A stretch of DNA of 64,000 nt, taken from Acidimicrobiales bacterium. Its GTDB lineage: Bacteria; Actinomycetota; Acidimicrobiia; Acidimicrobiales; JAUJNH01. How positions within the stretch are numbered: the stretch's first letter is position 1; the number at the start of each line of letters is the position of its first letter. The stretch spans positions 62,001-126,000 of the forward strand of contig JAUJNH010000004.1 of NCBI GenBank assembly GCA_030448245.1. Direction: 5' to 3'. The translations under genes and the position numbers were made by a program. Shown in pieces: positions 19,715-26,321 of this stretch. Under the pieces are notes generated by a model. That model was not told the DNA's origin, did no database searches, and saw nothing but the letters and a program-made list of their open reading frames with translations.

Positions 19715-19720
19715 ACGATA
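19715..19720 (-). promoter_or_regulatory. Putative -10 (TATCGT), leaderless enoyl-CoA hydratase
   Basis: On the minus strand TATCGT ends seven bases before GTG 19707, which decides that start over the GTG at 19716 inside the hexamer. Confidence 0.45.
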
Positions 19721-19727
19721 GGGGCCA

Positions 19728-20234
19728 GTGCGCCTGCACCTCGTGCCCGGTCGCCAACCCCCGGACCTCCTCGAGCTTCCCTGGACCATCCCCCTGGAGC
19801 AGTGGGAGTCGGCCCGGCTGGTGCGGATGGCTCGGGGGAACAGCCGGCACGTGGTGCGCTTCGTGGGCGACGGGGAGCGGGTCTACGCCCTGAAGGAGAT
19901 GGCCCCGGCCCTCACCGAGCACGAGTACAGCGCCCTGCGGCGGATGGCCCTCGAACGCCTGCCCGTCGTCGAGGCGGTGGGGCTGGTCAGCGGCCGGGAG
20001 ACCGAAGCCGGCGAGCCGCTCGACGCCGTGCTGGTCACCCGCTACCTCGACTTCTCCCTGCCCTACCGCTACCTCTTCGGGGTCGAGGGGGGCGCCGCTC
20101 TGGGGCGCCGCCTGCTGGACGCGGCGGTCGTCCTGCTCGTGCGCCTCCACCTCGACGGCTGGTGGTGGGGCGACTGCTCGCTCAACAACCTGCTGTTCCG
20201 GCGCGACGCCGGGGAGAACCTGACCCTGAAGTGA
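19728..20234 (+). pseudogene. DUF4032 (lipopolysaccharide-kinase-like) protein, truncated at 168 aa
   Basis: The start GTG 19728 lies 20 bases from the divergent hydratase start. The protein matches the N-terminal part of actinobacterial DUF4032 proteins: RMARGNSRHVVRFVGDGERVYALKE with the ATP-loop lysine, VTRYLDFSLPYRYLF and HLDGWWWGDCSLNNLLFRRDAG, the kinase-like catalytic loop (D in GDCSLNN). Family members as I know them run on for roughly another 250 residues, but here the frame ends with ENLTLK and TGA right after the catalytic loop. No continuation is seen downstream, where a DUF5709 gene starts 37 bases later. Either a 3'-deleted relic or a minimal form. Confidence 0.6.
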
Positions 20235-20271
20235 GGGGTGGCCGGCTGGTGGGCGGGGAACGCTCCTGCCC

Positions 20272-20505
20272 ATGAGCGATCCCCAGGACGCGGCCGAGGC
20301 CCTCGACGCCGACAAGATCGACGAGGCCTCCGACGACGAGGTGATCCCCGAGGTGTACCCCCCGGACCGGCCACTGGCCGTCGGAGACTGGGGCAGCACG
20401 GCCGACGAGGAGCGCCGGCCCGAGCCGCTGGCCGACTTCGTGCGGCGCGAGGAGCCGGACCCGCTGCGCGACGCCCTCGAGCAGGAGGCCGAGGAGCGGC
20501 CCTAG
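20272..20505 (+). CDS. DUF5709-like acidic protein
   Basis: 77 residues, very acidic, with PPDRPLAVGDWGSTADEERRPEPLADFVRREEPD, a pattern found in DUF5709 proteins of actinobacteria. No membrane segment or catalytic motif. ATG 20272 has no strong ribosome-binding site. The stop overlaps the end of the minus-strand STAS gene by four bases (convergent). Members are often near stress or partner-switching genes, as here; function unknown. Confidence 0.7.
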   Translation: MSDPQDAAEALDADKIDEASDDEVIPEVYPPDRPLAVGDWGSTADEERRPEPLADFVRREEPDPLRDALEQEAEERP

Positions 20506-20834
20506 CCCCCGCCGTCCGCGTCCTCGAGGACGAAGACCTGGTCGAGCCGGGTGAGGCGCAGCACCCGGCAGATCTGCGTGCCGGCACCCCGGAGGTGGAG
20601 GGCGCCGCCCCCGTCCCGCAGCCGTCGCGAGGCCGCCACCAGCACACCGAGGCCCTGGGAGTCGAGGAAGGCCAGCCCAGAGCAGTCGACGGTGATCTTG
20701 GTCGCCCCCTGGTCGAGCAGGGAGTGGAGCGCGGCCCCGAGGCGGGGTGCGGTCCCCGCGTCGAGCTCGCCCTCGACGATCACCAGCGAGCCGTCCCCAC
20801 TGGGCTCGGCGTCTGTCGATACGACCACGTCCAA
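20502..20834 (-). CDS. STAS-domain anti-anti-sigma factor
   Basis: 110 residues from TTG 20834, the best fit because a SigF-type promoter (20884-20910) contains the only upstream ATG (20900). The STAS fold shows as SLVIVEGELDAGTAPRLGAAL, KITVDCSGLAFLDSQGLGVLVAASRRL and GAGTQICRVLRLTRLDQVF. The DSQG serine is the one phosphorylated in SpoIIAA/RsbV-type proteins by their RsbW partner. It probably frees the local sigma factor by binding one of the RsbW-like ATPases at 20974, 21940 or 24676. Confidence 0.88.
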   Translation of the reverse strand: MDVVVSTDAEPSGDGSLVIVEGELDAGTAPRLGAALHSLLDQGATKITVDCSGLAFLDSQGLGVLVAASRRLRDGGGALHLRGAGTQICRVLRLTRLDQVFVLEDADGGG

Positions 20835-20883
20835 CGCAGGACCCCCCGGACCTCCGAACGGCTGCCGGAGAGCAGCCAGCCTT

Positions 20884-20910
20884 GTTCCCACCGGCTCCAT
20901 CGGGCAAACC
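20884..20910 (-). promoter_or_regulatory. SigB/SigF-type promoter before STAS gene
   Basis: On the minus strand GGTTT (20906-20910) is followed by 16 bases and GGGAAC (20884-20889). The mycobacterial/Streptomyces SigF-family consensus is GGTTT, about 15-17 bases, GGGTAT. It lies 50 bases before TTG 20834 and suggests autoregulation by the sigma factor encoded at 22329. Confidence 0.6.
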
Positions 20911-20973
20911 GACCGACCCGGGCATGAGAGTCGGGGCCCCGGGGAACCGTTAGGGGCGACCGAAGGGAAGCTG

Positions 20974-21414
20974 ATGGTGGTCGACAGGGGCGCATCACAG
21001 GTCGAGGTGGCCGGTGACGAGGAGGCCGAGGGTGTCGCTCGCCTCGAGCTCCAGCTGCCGCACACGACGCACAGCGTCCGCCGGGCTCGGCGCACGATCG
21101 CCGCCTTCCTCGACCCCGACGAGGTCCCTGGAGCCGTGGTCGAGGACGTGCTGCTCCTCGTCAGCGAGCTGGTGACCAACGCGGTCGTCCACGCCGGCTC
21201 GCCGGCGGTGGTGCGGCTGGACGCCGACCTGGAGCGCATCAAGGTCGCGGTGGCCGACAAGGACGCCGACAAGCGGCCCAGCGTGCGCGAGCCCGATCCG
21301 ACGTCGCCGTCGGGGCGGGGGGTGCTGCTGGTCGACCGGCTCGCCGCCCGGTGGGGCGTCGAGCCCCAGTGCAGCGGCAAGCTCGTGTGGTTCGAGCTGC
21401 CCCGCCAGGGCTGA
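20974..21414 (+). CDS. RsbW-like ATP-binding anti-sigma factor / serine kinase (copy 1)
   Basis: 146 residues, ATG 20974 with AAGGGAAG upstream. GHKL-type ATPase: EDVLLLVSELVTNAVVHAG is the N-box and GRGVLLVDRLAARWGV the G-box region, with KLVWFELP at the end. Such proteins bind a sigma factor or phosphorylate an anti-anti-sigma partner. It is divergent from the STAS gene and resembles the ATPase at 24676 closely around the N-box (ELVTNAV-HAG in both), so the two are paralogues. Confidence 0.85.
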   Translation: MVVDRGASQVEVAGDEEAEGVARLELQLPHTTHSVRRARRTIAAFLDPDEVPGAVVEDVLLLVSELVTNAVVHAGSPAVVRLDADLERIKVAVADKDADKRPSVREPDPTSPSGRGVLLVDRLAARWGVEPQCSGKLVWFELPRQG

Positions 21415-21428
21415 GCGTCGGCTCGACG

Positions 21429-21608
21429 CTAGGAGGGCGACGCCGGCTCGTCGACGTCGGCGGCCCGCTCGCGCTCGCGGCCGTCCTCGCCGGCCTCACC
21501 AGGCGAGGGCGGGCGCCCCACCTCGTTGCCCGTCAGCCCGTCGTCGGAGGCCACGGGGCCGGGCTGCGGCTCGGCCGGCTGGGGCCGCCGGCTGTCGTCG
21601 ATCGCCAC
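21429..21608 (-). CDS. Small acidic Pro/Glu-rich protein, function unknown
   Basis: 59 residues from GTG 21608, translated from DDSRRPQPAEPQPGPVASDDG through EDGRERERAADVDEPASP. The GTG starts one base after the TGA of the small membrane protein upstream (TGAGGTG), a translational-coupling arrangement that supports it as a real gene. Composition suggests disorder. No family recognised. Confidence 0.5.
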   Translation of the reverse strand: MAIDDSRRPQPAEPQPGPVASDDGLTGNEVGRPPSPGEAGEDGRERERAADVDEPASPS

Positions 21609-21609
21609 C

Positions 21610-21822
21610 TCAGGCGAAGATCAGGACGAGCACGACGATCAGGATGACGACGCACGTCACCGGGAAGACGATCCACAGGGCGCCGGCCTTGGTGATGTCC
21701 TCGCTGTCGGACGGGTCTTCCGGCGCCGCCGCGTCCCGTCCGCGCGACGGCGTGCTGGTCGAGGCCTTGCCGGGATGACGGCTCGGGTCGTGCGAGGTAC
21801 GCGTGTCCTGGTCGTCGCTCAT
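21610..21822 (-). CDS. Small single-pass membrane protein, function unknown
   Basis: 70 residues from ATG 21822. The first 45 residues are polar and acidic (MSDDQDTRTSHDPSRH to APEDPSDSEDITKAG) and the end is one transmembrane helix (LWIVFPVTCVVILIVVLVLIFA). It looks tail-anchored. A SigF-like promoter (21833-21859) lies immediately upstream, so it may be a member of the local stress regulon. No homologue recognised. Confidence 0.65.
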   Translation of the reverse strand: MSDDQDTRTSHDPSRHPGKASTSTPSRGRDAAAPEDPSDSEDITKAGALWIVFPVTCVVILIVVLVLIFA

Positions 21823-21832
21823 GGAGTCACCG

Positions 21833-21859
21833 CTACCCGTTCGTCGCCCCGGTGAAGCC
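21833..21859 (-). promoter_or_regulatory. SigF-like promoter before small membrane protein
   Basis: Minus-strand GGCTT (21855-21859), 16-base spacer, GGGTAG (21833-21838), ten bases before ATG 21822. One mismatch in each box to the GGTTT/GGGTAT pattern. Confidence 0.45.
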
Positions 21860-21864
21860 CGCCT

Positions 21865-21892
21865 GGTGTGCCCCGCCACGACCGATGGGTAG
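21865..21892 (+). promoter_or_regulatory. SigF-like promoter before anti-sigma/sigma operon
   Basis: GGTGT (21865-21869), 17-base spacer, GGGTAG (21887-21892), 47 bases before GTG 21940. It is back to back with the minus-strand candidate, so sigma-factor autoregulation in both directions is plausible. Confidence 0.4.
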
Positions 21893-21939
21893 GTCGAGAG
21901 GCGATCTGCCGGGCGCATCCGGCCATCTGAGGAGTGGAC

Positions 21940-22332
21940 GTGGCTGAGGGCCAGAGCATCGAACAGCCGACCGGGCCCGTGGAGCTCACGGTCCCGGCCC
22001 GGAGCGAGCACCTGCGGGTGCTGCGCCTGGTCACCACGAGCGTCGCCGCCAGCCTCGATCTGGACGTCGACCAGCTGGACGACCTGCGGATCGCCATCGA
22101 CGACCTGTGCAGCATGCTGATCGAGGACGCGCCCGCCGAGGCGAGGCTCCACCTGTCGCTTCGAGGTCGCGATGGCCGCCTCGTGGCCGAGGGCACGGTC
22201 ATCGGCGGCAAGGCGGGGGCCACCATCGACCCGATCAGCCAGCTGATCCTCGACGGCCTCGACGTCGAGTGGGCCAACGACGAGGAGGCAGCCTGCTTCC
22301 ACCTCGAGGCCCCGCGGCAGGGAGTGCCGTGA
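21940..22332 (+). CDS. RsbW-like anti-sigma factor (copy 2), paired with the sigma gene
   Basis: 130 residues from GTG 21940 (GAGGAG five bases upstream; GTG 21934 would overlap it). VELTVPARSEHLRVLRLVTTSVAASLDLDVDQLDDLRIAIDDLC matches the helix leading to the ATP pocket of small RsbW-type proteins, with IDDLCSMLIED at the N-box. The Asn expected there is not obvious and the G-box is weak (IGGKAGATIDP), so ATP binding may be reduced. The TGA overlaps the sigma GTG by four bases, the classic rsbW-sigB order. Confidence 0.78.
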   Translation: MAEGQSIEQPTGPVELTVPARSEHLRVLRLVTTSVAASLDLDVDQLDDLRIAIDDLCSMLIEDAPAEARLHLSLRGRDGRLVAEGTVIGGKAGATIDPISQLILDGLDVEWANDEEAACFHLEAPRQGVP

Positions 22333-23081
22333 CGGCACCCGACGTCGCCCACGAGCGCGAGCTCTTCGCTCGGTACAAAGAGACGGGCGACCGTGCCATC
22401 CGGAACGAGCTGGCCGAGCGCCACCGCGGCCTGGCCATCACGCTGGCCCGGCGCTTCAACGGTCGCGGCGAGCCGCTGGACGACCTGCTGCAGGTGGCCA
22501 TGATCGCCCTCCTGCGGGCCATCGAGCGCTTCGACACCGAGCGCGGCAACTCGTTCACGACGTTCGCCACCCCCACGGTCCTCGGTGAGCTGCGCCGCCA
22601 CTTCCGGGACCACACCTGGGCCCTGAAGGTGCCGCGGCCCATCAAGGACCTGCACCTGCGGGTGCGGCCGGCCGTGGCCGAGCTGCGCTCCGAGCTGGGC
22701 CGGGCGCCCACCGTCCCGGAGCTGGCCCAGCACCTCGAGTGCGGCGAGGAGGACGTCATCCAGGCGCTCGAGGTCAGCGCCGCCTACCGCCCGGCGTCCA
22801 TCCACGCGGGCTCCTCGGGTGGGGGCGAGCGGCTCAGCCTCGAGGACCGCCTGGCCTCGGACGCCGACCCGCTGCACTCGTTCGAGGTGGTGCAGACCGT
22901 GCGGGCGCTGATGGAGCGCCTGCCCGACCGCGAGCGGACCGTGCTGCACCTGCGCTTCTACGAGGAGCTGAGCCAGTCCGAGATCGCGGAGCGGGTGGGG
23001 CTCAGCCAGATGCACGTCTCCCGGATCCTGCGGGCGACCCTGGAGCGGCTCAGTCACCTGCCGGGCATCAAGGATGGGTGA
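22329..23081 (+). CDS. SigB/SigF/SigG-family RNA polymerase sigma factor
   Basis: 250 residues from GTG 22329. Region 2 is clear: ERHRGLAITLARRFNGRGEPLDDLLQVAMIALLRAIERFD followed by FTTFATPTVLGELRRHFRDH. Region 3 covers LRSELGRAPTVPELAQHL and region 4 RERTVLHLRFYEELSQSEIAERVGLSQMHVSRIL. The ordering, length and 2.4 sequence fit the general-stress SigF group. Translation is coupled to the anti-sigma gene. SigF-like promoter sequences at 20884, 21833 and 21865 fit a self-regulated module. Confidence 0.93.
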   Translation: MTAPDVAHERELFARYKETGDRAIRNELAERHRGLAITLARRFNGRGEPLDDLLQVAMIALLRAIERFDTERGNSFTTFATPTVLGELRRHFRDHTWALKVPRPIKDLHLRVRPAVAELRSELGRAPTVPELAQHLECGEEDVIQALEVSAAYRPASIHAGSSGGGERLSLEDRLASDADPLHSFEVVQTVRALMERLPDRERTVLHLRFYEELSQSEIAERVGLSQMHVSRILRATLERLSHLPGIKDG

Positions 23082-23112
23082 GCCCCGGGTCGGGGCCGGG
23101 TAGGGAGCCCCC

Positions 23113-23688
23113 GTGCCGACCGAGCAGAACGAGGAGATGCTGGAGTCGTTGAAGCGGGTGGTCGCGGTGCTCCGCGATGCCGGCCTGCCCTGTGCGCTGG
23201 GCGGCGGGCTGGCCCTGTGGGCCATCGGCAGCTCGCCCACCGATCACGACATCGACCTGCTGCTTCCCGACAGGGACGCCGCCGACCACGCCCTTCAGGT
23301 GCTGGAGGCGGCTGGGATGCGCCCCGAGGTCCCGCCCGAGGGGTGGCTGCGCAAGGTGTGGGACGGCGACGTCCTCGTCGACCTGGTGTTCGACCCCGAG
23401 GGGATCGATGCCCGCGAGGCGGTGGCCACCGCTCCCACCCGCAACGTGCACGCCATGCCCATGCCGGTCATGCGGCCGGAGGACGTCTTCGTCAGCAAGC
23501 TGGCCGCCTCGACCGAGCACTCGCTGCGCTTCGAGCCGCTCCTCGAGCACGCCCGGGCGCTGCGCGAGCAGGTGGACTGGGACGAGGTGGCCCGCCGGAC
23601 CCAGCGCTCGCCGTACGCCCGCGCCTTTCTCACCCTGCTCGACGGGCTGGGCATCGTGCCGGGCGCCGGGCTCGAGGCGGCCCGATGA
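23113..23688 (+). CDS. Nucleotidyltransferase-fold protein (AbiEii-like)
   Basis: 191 residues from GTG 23113, with TAGGGAG upstream. The core GLPCALGGGLALWAIGSSPTDHDIDLLLP is the GG...D-x-D motif of the nucleotidyltransferase superfamily, and KVWDGDVLVDLVFDPEG supplies a third acidic strand. MRPEDVFVSKLAA follows, as in AbiEii-type and MNT-type proteins. Some relatives are toxins of type IV toxin-antitoxin systems; others are minimal transferases. No AbiEi antitoxin is adjacent. It is the first gene of a four-gene overlapping run placed 31 bases after the sigma gene. Confidence 0.75.
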   Translation: MPTEQNEEMLESLKRVVAVLRDAGLPCALGGGLALWAIGSSPTDHDIDLLLPDRDAADHALQVLEAAGMRPEVPPEGWLRKVWDGDVLVDLVFDPEGIDAREAVATAPTRNVHAMPMPVMRPEDVFVSKLAASTEHSLRFEPLLEHARALREQVDWDEVARRTQRSPYARAFLTLLDGLGIVPGAGLEAAR

Positions 23689-23927
23689 GCGAGGACAGCT
23701 ACCTGGGCGCCCACCTCGAGGAGGCGCTGGCCGAGGATGGCAGGGTGGCCGAGCAGGGGCTGCACGTGCAGGTGGCCGGCGACCGCGTGGTGGTCTCGGG
23801 CACGGTCAGCGACCCCGAGCGCAAGCGGGCGGTGGCCGAGGTGCTGCGCGACCGGGTCGGCGGGCGGACGCTGGTCGATCTCACCGACGTCGCCGGGAGC
23901 GGGCCACCGCCGGAGGAGCTGGTGTGA
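23685..23927 (+). CDS. BON-domain protein
   Basis: 80 residues from ATG 23685 (ATGA overlap with the nucleotidyltransferase). AHLEEALAEDGRVAEQGLHVQVAGDRVVVSGTVSDPERKRAVAEVL is the alpha-beta BON pattern (as in OsmY), with the conserved Gly in VVSGTV. There is no signal peptide, so unlike OsmY it should be cytoplasmic. BON domains bind membranes or ligands. Its TGA overlaps the next GTG. Confidence 0.8.
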   Translation: MSEDSYLGAHLEEALAEDGRVAEQGLHVQVAGDRVVVSGTVSDPERKRAVAEVLRDRVGGRTLVDLTDVAGSGPPPEELV

Positions 23928-24676
23928 GCGTCCGCATCGCCGCCGTCGGTGACATCCACGTCGGGACGTCGGGCACCGACCTGGGCGAGCTGTGGTCCTC
24001 CCTCGACGCCCACGCCGACCTCCTGCTCCTGGCCGGCGACCTGACCAAGTGCGGGACCGTCGAGGAGGCCGAGGTCGTGGCCCGGGCCCTGGCCGGGGTC
24101 CGGGTGCCGGTCGTCGGCGTCCTCGGCAACCACGACGTGCACACGGGCCACGGCGCCGCGGTCGCCGCCGTCCTGGAGCAGGCCGGCGCCACCATGCTCG
24201 AGGGCGCCGGCTGCACGATCGACGTCGCCGGGACCCGGGTGGGGGTGGCCGGGGTCAAGGGCTTCGGCGGCGGCTTCCCCGGTTCCTCGTGCGCCGACTT
24301 CGGCGAGCCCGAGATGAAGGCCTTCGTCCACGCCGCCCGCTCGTCGGCGGCGGCGCTGGCGGGCGCTCTGGCCCAGCTCGACGCCGACGTCCTGGTGGCC
24401 CTCATGCACTACGCCCCCTGCCGCGGCACGCTCGTGGGCGAGCCGGAGGGGATCCACGCCTTCCTCGGCTGCTACCAGCTGGGTGAGGCCGTGGACGGCG
24501 CCGGTGCCGATCTGGCCGTCCACGGCCACGCCCACGCCGGCAGCCGGCGGGGAGCCACCGAGGGCGGCGTGCCCACCTTCAACGTGGCCCGGCCCGTGCT
24601 GGCGGCGCCTTACACGGTCCTCACGGTCGACCCAAAGCGGTGCGGCGGCCGGCGCGACGAGGCGGTGACGCAGTGA
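23924..24676 (+). CDS. Calcineurin-like metallophosphoesterase
   Basis: 250 residues from GTG 23924. All metal-binding blocks are present: GDIHVG (Asp10, His12), AGDLTKCG (Asp39), LGNHDVH (Asn69, His70), ALMHYAPCRG and the closing HGHAHAGS. The enzyme should cleave a phosphoester or pyrophosphate; the substrate is unknown. GTGA overlap with the BON gene and TGATG junction with the next ATPase show one transcription unit. Coupling of a nucleotidyltransferase with a phosphoesterase could mean opposed modification and removal, which is inference. Confidence 0.88.
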   Translation: MSVRIAAVGDIHVGTSGTDLGELWSSLDAHADLLLLAGDLTKCGTVEEAEVVARALAGVRVPVVGVLGNHDVHTGHGAAVAAVLEQAGATMLEGAGCTIDVAGTRVGVAGVKGFGGGFPGSSCADFGEPEMKAFVHAARSSAAALAGALAQLDADVLVALMHYAPCRGTLVGEPEGIHAFLGCYQLGEAVDGAGADLAVHGHAHAGSRRGATEGGVPTFNVARPVLAAPYTVLTVDPKRCGGRRDEAVTQ

Positions 24677-25278
24677 TGCAGCGACGACGGCGGGTTGGAG
24701 GGAGGGCCGCAGGGGAAGGGTCAACCGGGATGCGGACGACTGCCGCGAACGGGGACACCCGCTTGGATGACCGGCCCGGTGCCGACCCGGCCGGGTTCGA
24801 GCGGCACCTGATCGACATCTCCCTGCCCGCCGTCCCGGCCAGCGTGGCCGCCGCCCGCCACGCCGTGGCCGACCTCTTGAACGGCATCGAGGAGATGCCG
24901 GTCGTGGTGGTCGAGGACGTCCTGCTGCTCGTCTCCGAGCTGGTCACCAACGCCGTGTTGCACGCCGGCACCTACACCCGTGTGTCGGCCACCGTCCGGC
25001 CGGGGCGGGTGGTGGTGGCGGTCGGTGACGCCGACCCGCACCACGCCCCGTTCCTGGCCGAGCGAGGGTCCATGGCCACCAACGGCCGGGGGGTCATGCT
25101 CGTGAACGCGCTGGCCACGGACTGGGGCATCGACCTGCGCGACACCTGGAAGGTCGTGTGGTTCGAGACCTCGTACGACCCCAGCGGGACGATCACGCGA
25201 GATCCCGAAGAACTCGGGGCCGCCGGGCCGCGGCCGGCACGCGGCCCCCGCATCCGGCGCCGGGAGCGGTCGCTCTAG
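24676..25278 (+). CDS. RsbW-like ATP-binding protein (copy 3)
   Basis: 200 residues from ATG 24676 in a TGATG junction; ATG 24730 is a shorter alternative. The GHKL core is VVVEDVLLLVSELVTNAVLHAG (N-box), VVVAVGDADPHHAP (D of the G1 box) and NGRGVMLVNALATDWGI. It is longer than copy 1 at both ends, with an Arg-rich N-terminus and a basic C-terminal tail (RPARGPRIRRRERSL). It closes the nucleotidyltransferase-BON-phosphoesterase unit, linking that unit to the anti-sigma network. Confidence 0.83.
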   Translation: MQRRRRVGGRAAGEGSTGMRTTAANGDTRLDDRPGADPAGFERHLIDISLPAVPASVAAARHAVADLLNGIEEMPVVVVEDVLLLVSELVTNAVLHAGTYTRVSATVRPGRVVVAVGDADPHHAPFLAERGSMATNGRGVMLVNALATDWGIDLRDTWKVVWFETSYDPSGTITRDPEELGAAGPRPARGPRIRRRERSL

Positions 25279-26321
25279 CGCTCGTCGCGGACGACGGCCG
25301 AGGACGTCCGGAAGAACGTCTCGACGTCCCGCTCCCAGCGGTAGGCCGGGGCGTCGCCCACGATGCGGCGCAGCCGGGCCGCCTCGGCGTAGGCGTCGAC
25401 GGCTCCGGCCGACGTGCAGGTGTAGCGGAAGCCGGTGGAGGTCAGCCTGGTGTTGTCGACGCCGCGGCCGTAGCGCAGGAGCGACAGCACCTCGGGGGGC
25501 AGCTCGGTGAAGCGGTCGAAGGCGGCCAGCATCCGCTCGGCCCCGAACGGCGGCAGGACCGGCAGGATCCGGCGGCCGCACAGGGCGGCGCACTCGCTCC
25601 ACGGCAGGCGCCCGTCGCCGGCCACGTTGAAGATCCCGGAGATCCCCCGGTCCATGACATGCAGGATGGCCCGCACGACGTCGTTCTCCTCGACGAACTG
25701 CAGGAGCGGGTCGAAGCCGGCGATGGCGGGCACCAGCGGGAGGTCGAGGAGCCGGGACAGCGGCGTGCGGATGTCCGGGCCGAGGACGTTGGCGAACCGC
25801 AGCAGGCTGACCGTCACGTGGGGGTTGTCGTCGGCGAAGTCGGACAGGTAGTCCTCGACCTCGAGCAGCGAGCGCTCGACGGCGGTGCCGACCCGCGAGG
25901 TCCGCGACATGTCCTCGCGGAACCAGTAGGGGTCGCGGTGGCCCGCGCCGTAGACGAGCGTGGACGACTTGACGACGAGGCTGCGCACCGACGAGCCCGG
26001 GGCCCCGGCGGCGGCCAGGAGGTTCATGGTGCCGATGACGTTGAGCTCGTGCAGCGCCCGGCTGCTCGACCGGGTCGAGTCGACGACGAGGAAGGTGTGG
26101 AGGATCGTGTCGACCCGGGTGGCCTTCACGAGCCGTTTGAGGATCGAGTAGCTCTGGTCGGCCTTCACGTACTCGGTTCGCTCCAGCTCGACCGTCGGCT
26201 CCTCGGTGTCGAGGCCGACGATCACCTCGACCGACGGGTCCTGCTCCAGCGCCTGGGCCACCCGGCCGCCCCAGAACGTCGAGAGGCCGGTGACCAGCAC
26301 CCGCCGGCCGGTTCCGGCCAT
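25275..26321 (-). CDS. NAD-dependent epimerase/dehydratase family protein (GalE2/Rv0501-like)
   Basis: 348 residues from ATG 26321, sharing a TGATG junction with the acyltransferase upstream. The Rossmann start is RRVLVTGLSTFWGGRVAQAL, a G-x-x-x-x-x-G-G variant of the SDR dinucleotide motif. Later blocks are LNVIGTMNLLAAA, VKSSTLVYGAGHRDPYWF and LLRFANVLGP. The usual YxxxK pair is not obvious, so substrate and even catalysis are uncertain. The pairing with a PlsC-like gene matches Rv0501-Rv0502 of M. tuberculosis. Its stop overlaps the end of the convergent ATPase gene. Confidence 0.82.
   Translation of the reverse strand: MAGTGRRVLVTGLSTFWGGRVAQALEQDPSVEVIVGLDTEEPTVELERTEYVKADQSYSILKRLVKATRVDTILHTFLVVDSTRSSSRALHELNVIGTMNLLAAAGAPGSSVRSLVVKSSTLVYGAGHRDPYWFREDMSRTSRVGTAVERSLLEVEDYLSDFADDNPHVTVSLLRFANVLGPDIRTPLSRLLDLPLVPAIAGFDPLLQFVEENDVVRAILHVMDRGISGIFNVAGDGRLPWSECAALCGRRILPVLPPFGAERMLAAFDRFTELPPEVLSLLRYGRGVDNTRLTSTGFRYTCTSAGAVDAYAEAARLRRIVGDAPAYRWERDVETFFRTSSAVVRDER

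Noticed and set aside
20900-20910. ATG 20900 as start of the STAS gene
   Set aside because: It lies inside the SigF-type promoter spacer; TTG 20834 gives the usual STAS length.
20935-20974. A matching plus-strand SigF promoter for the RsbW-like gene at 20974
   Set aside because: A GGGAAC-like box is present but no GGTTT box is at the right distance.
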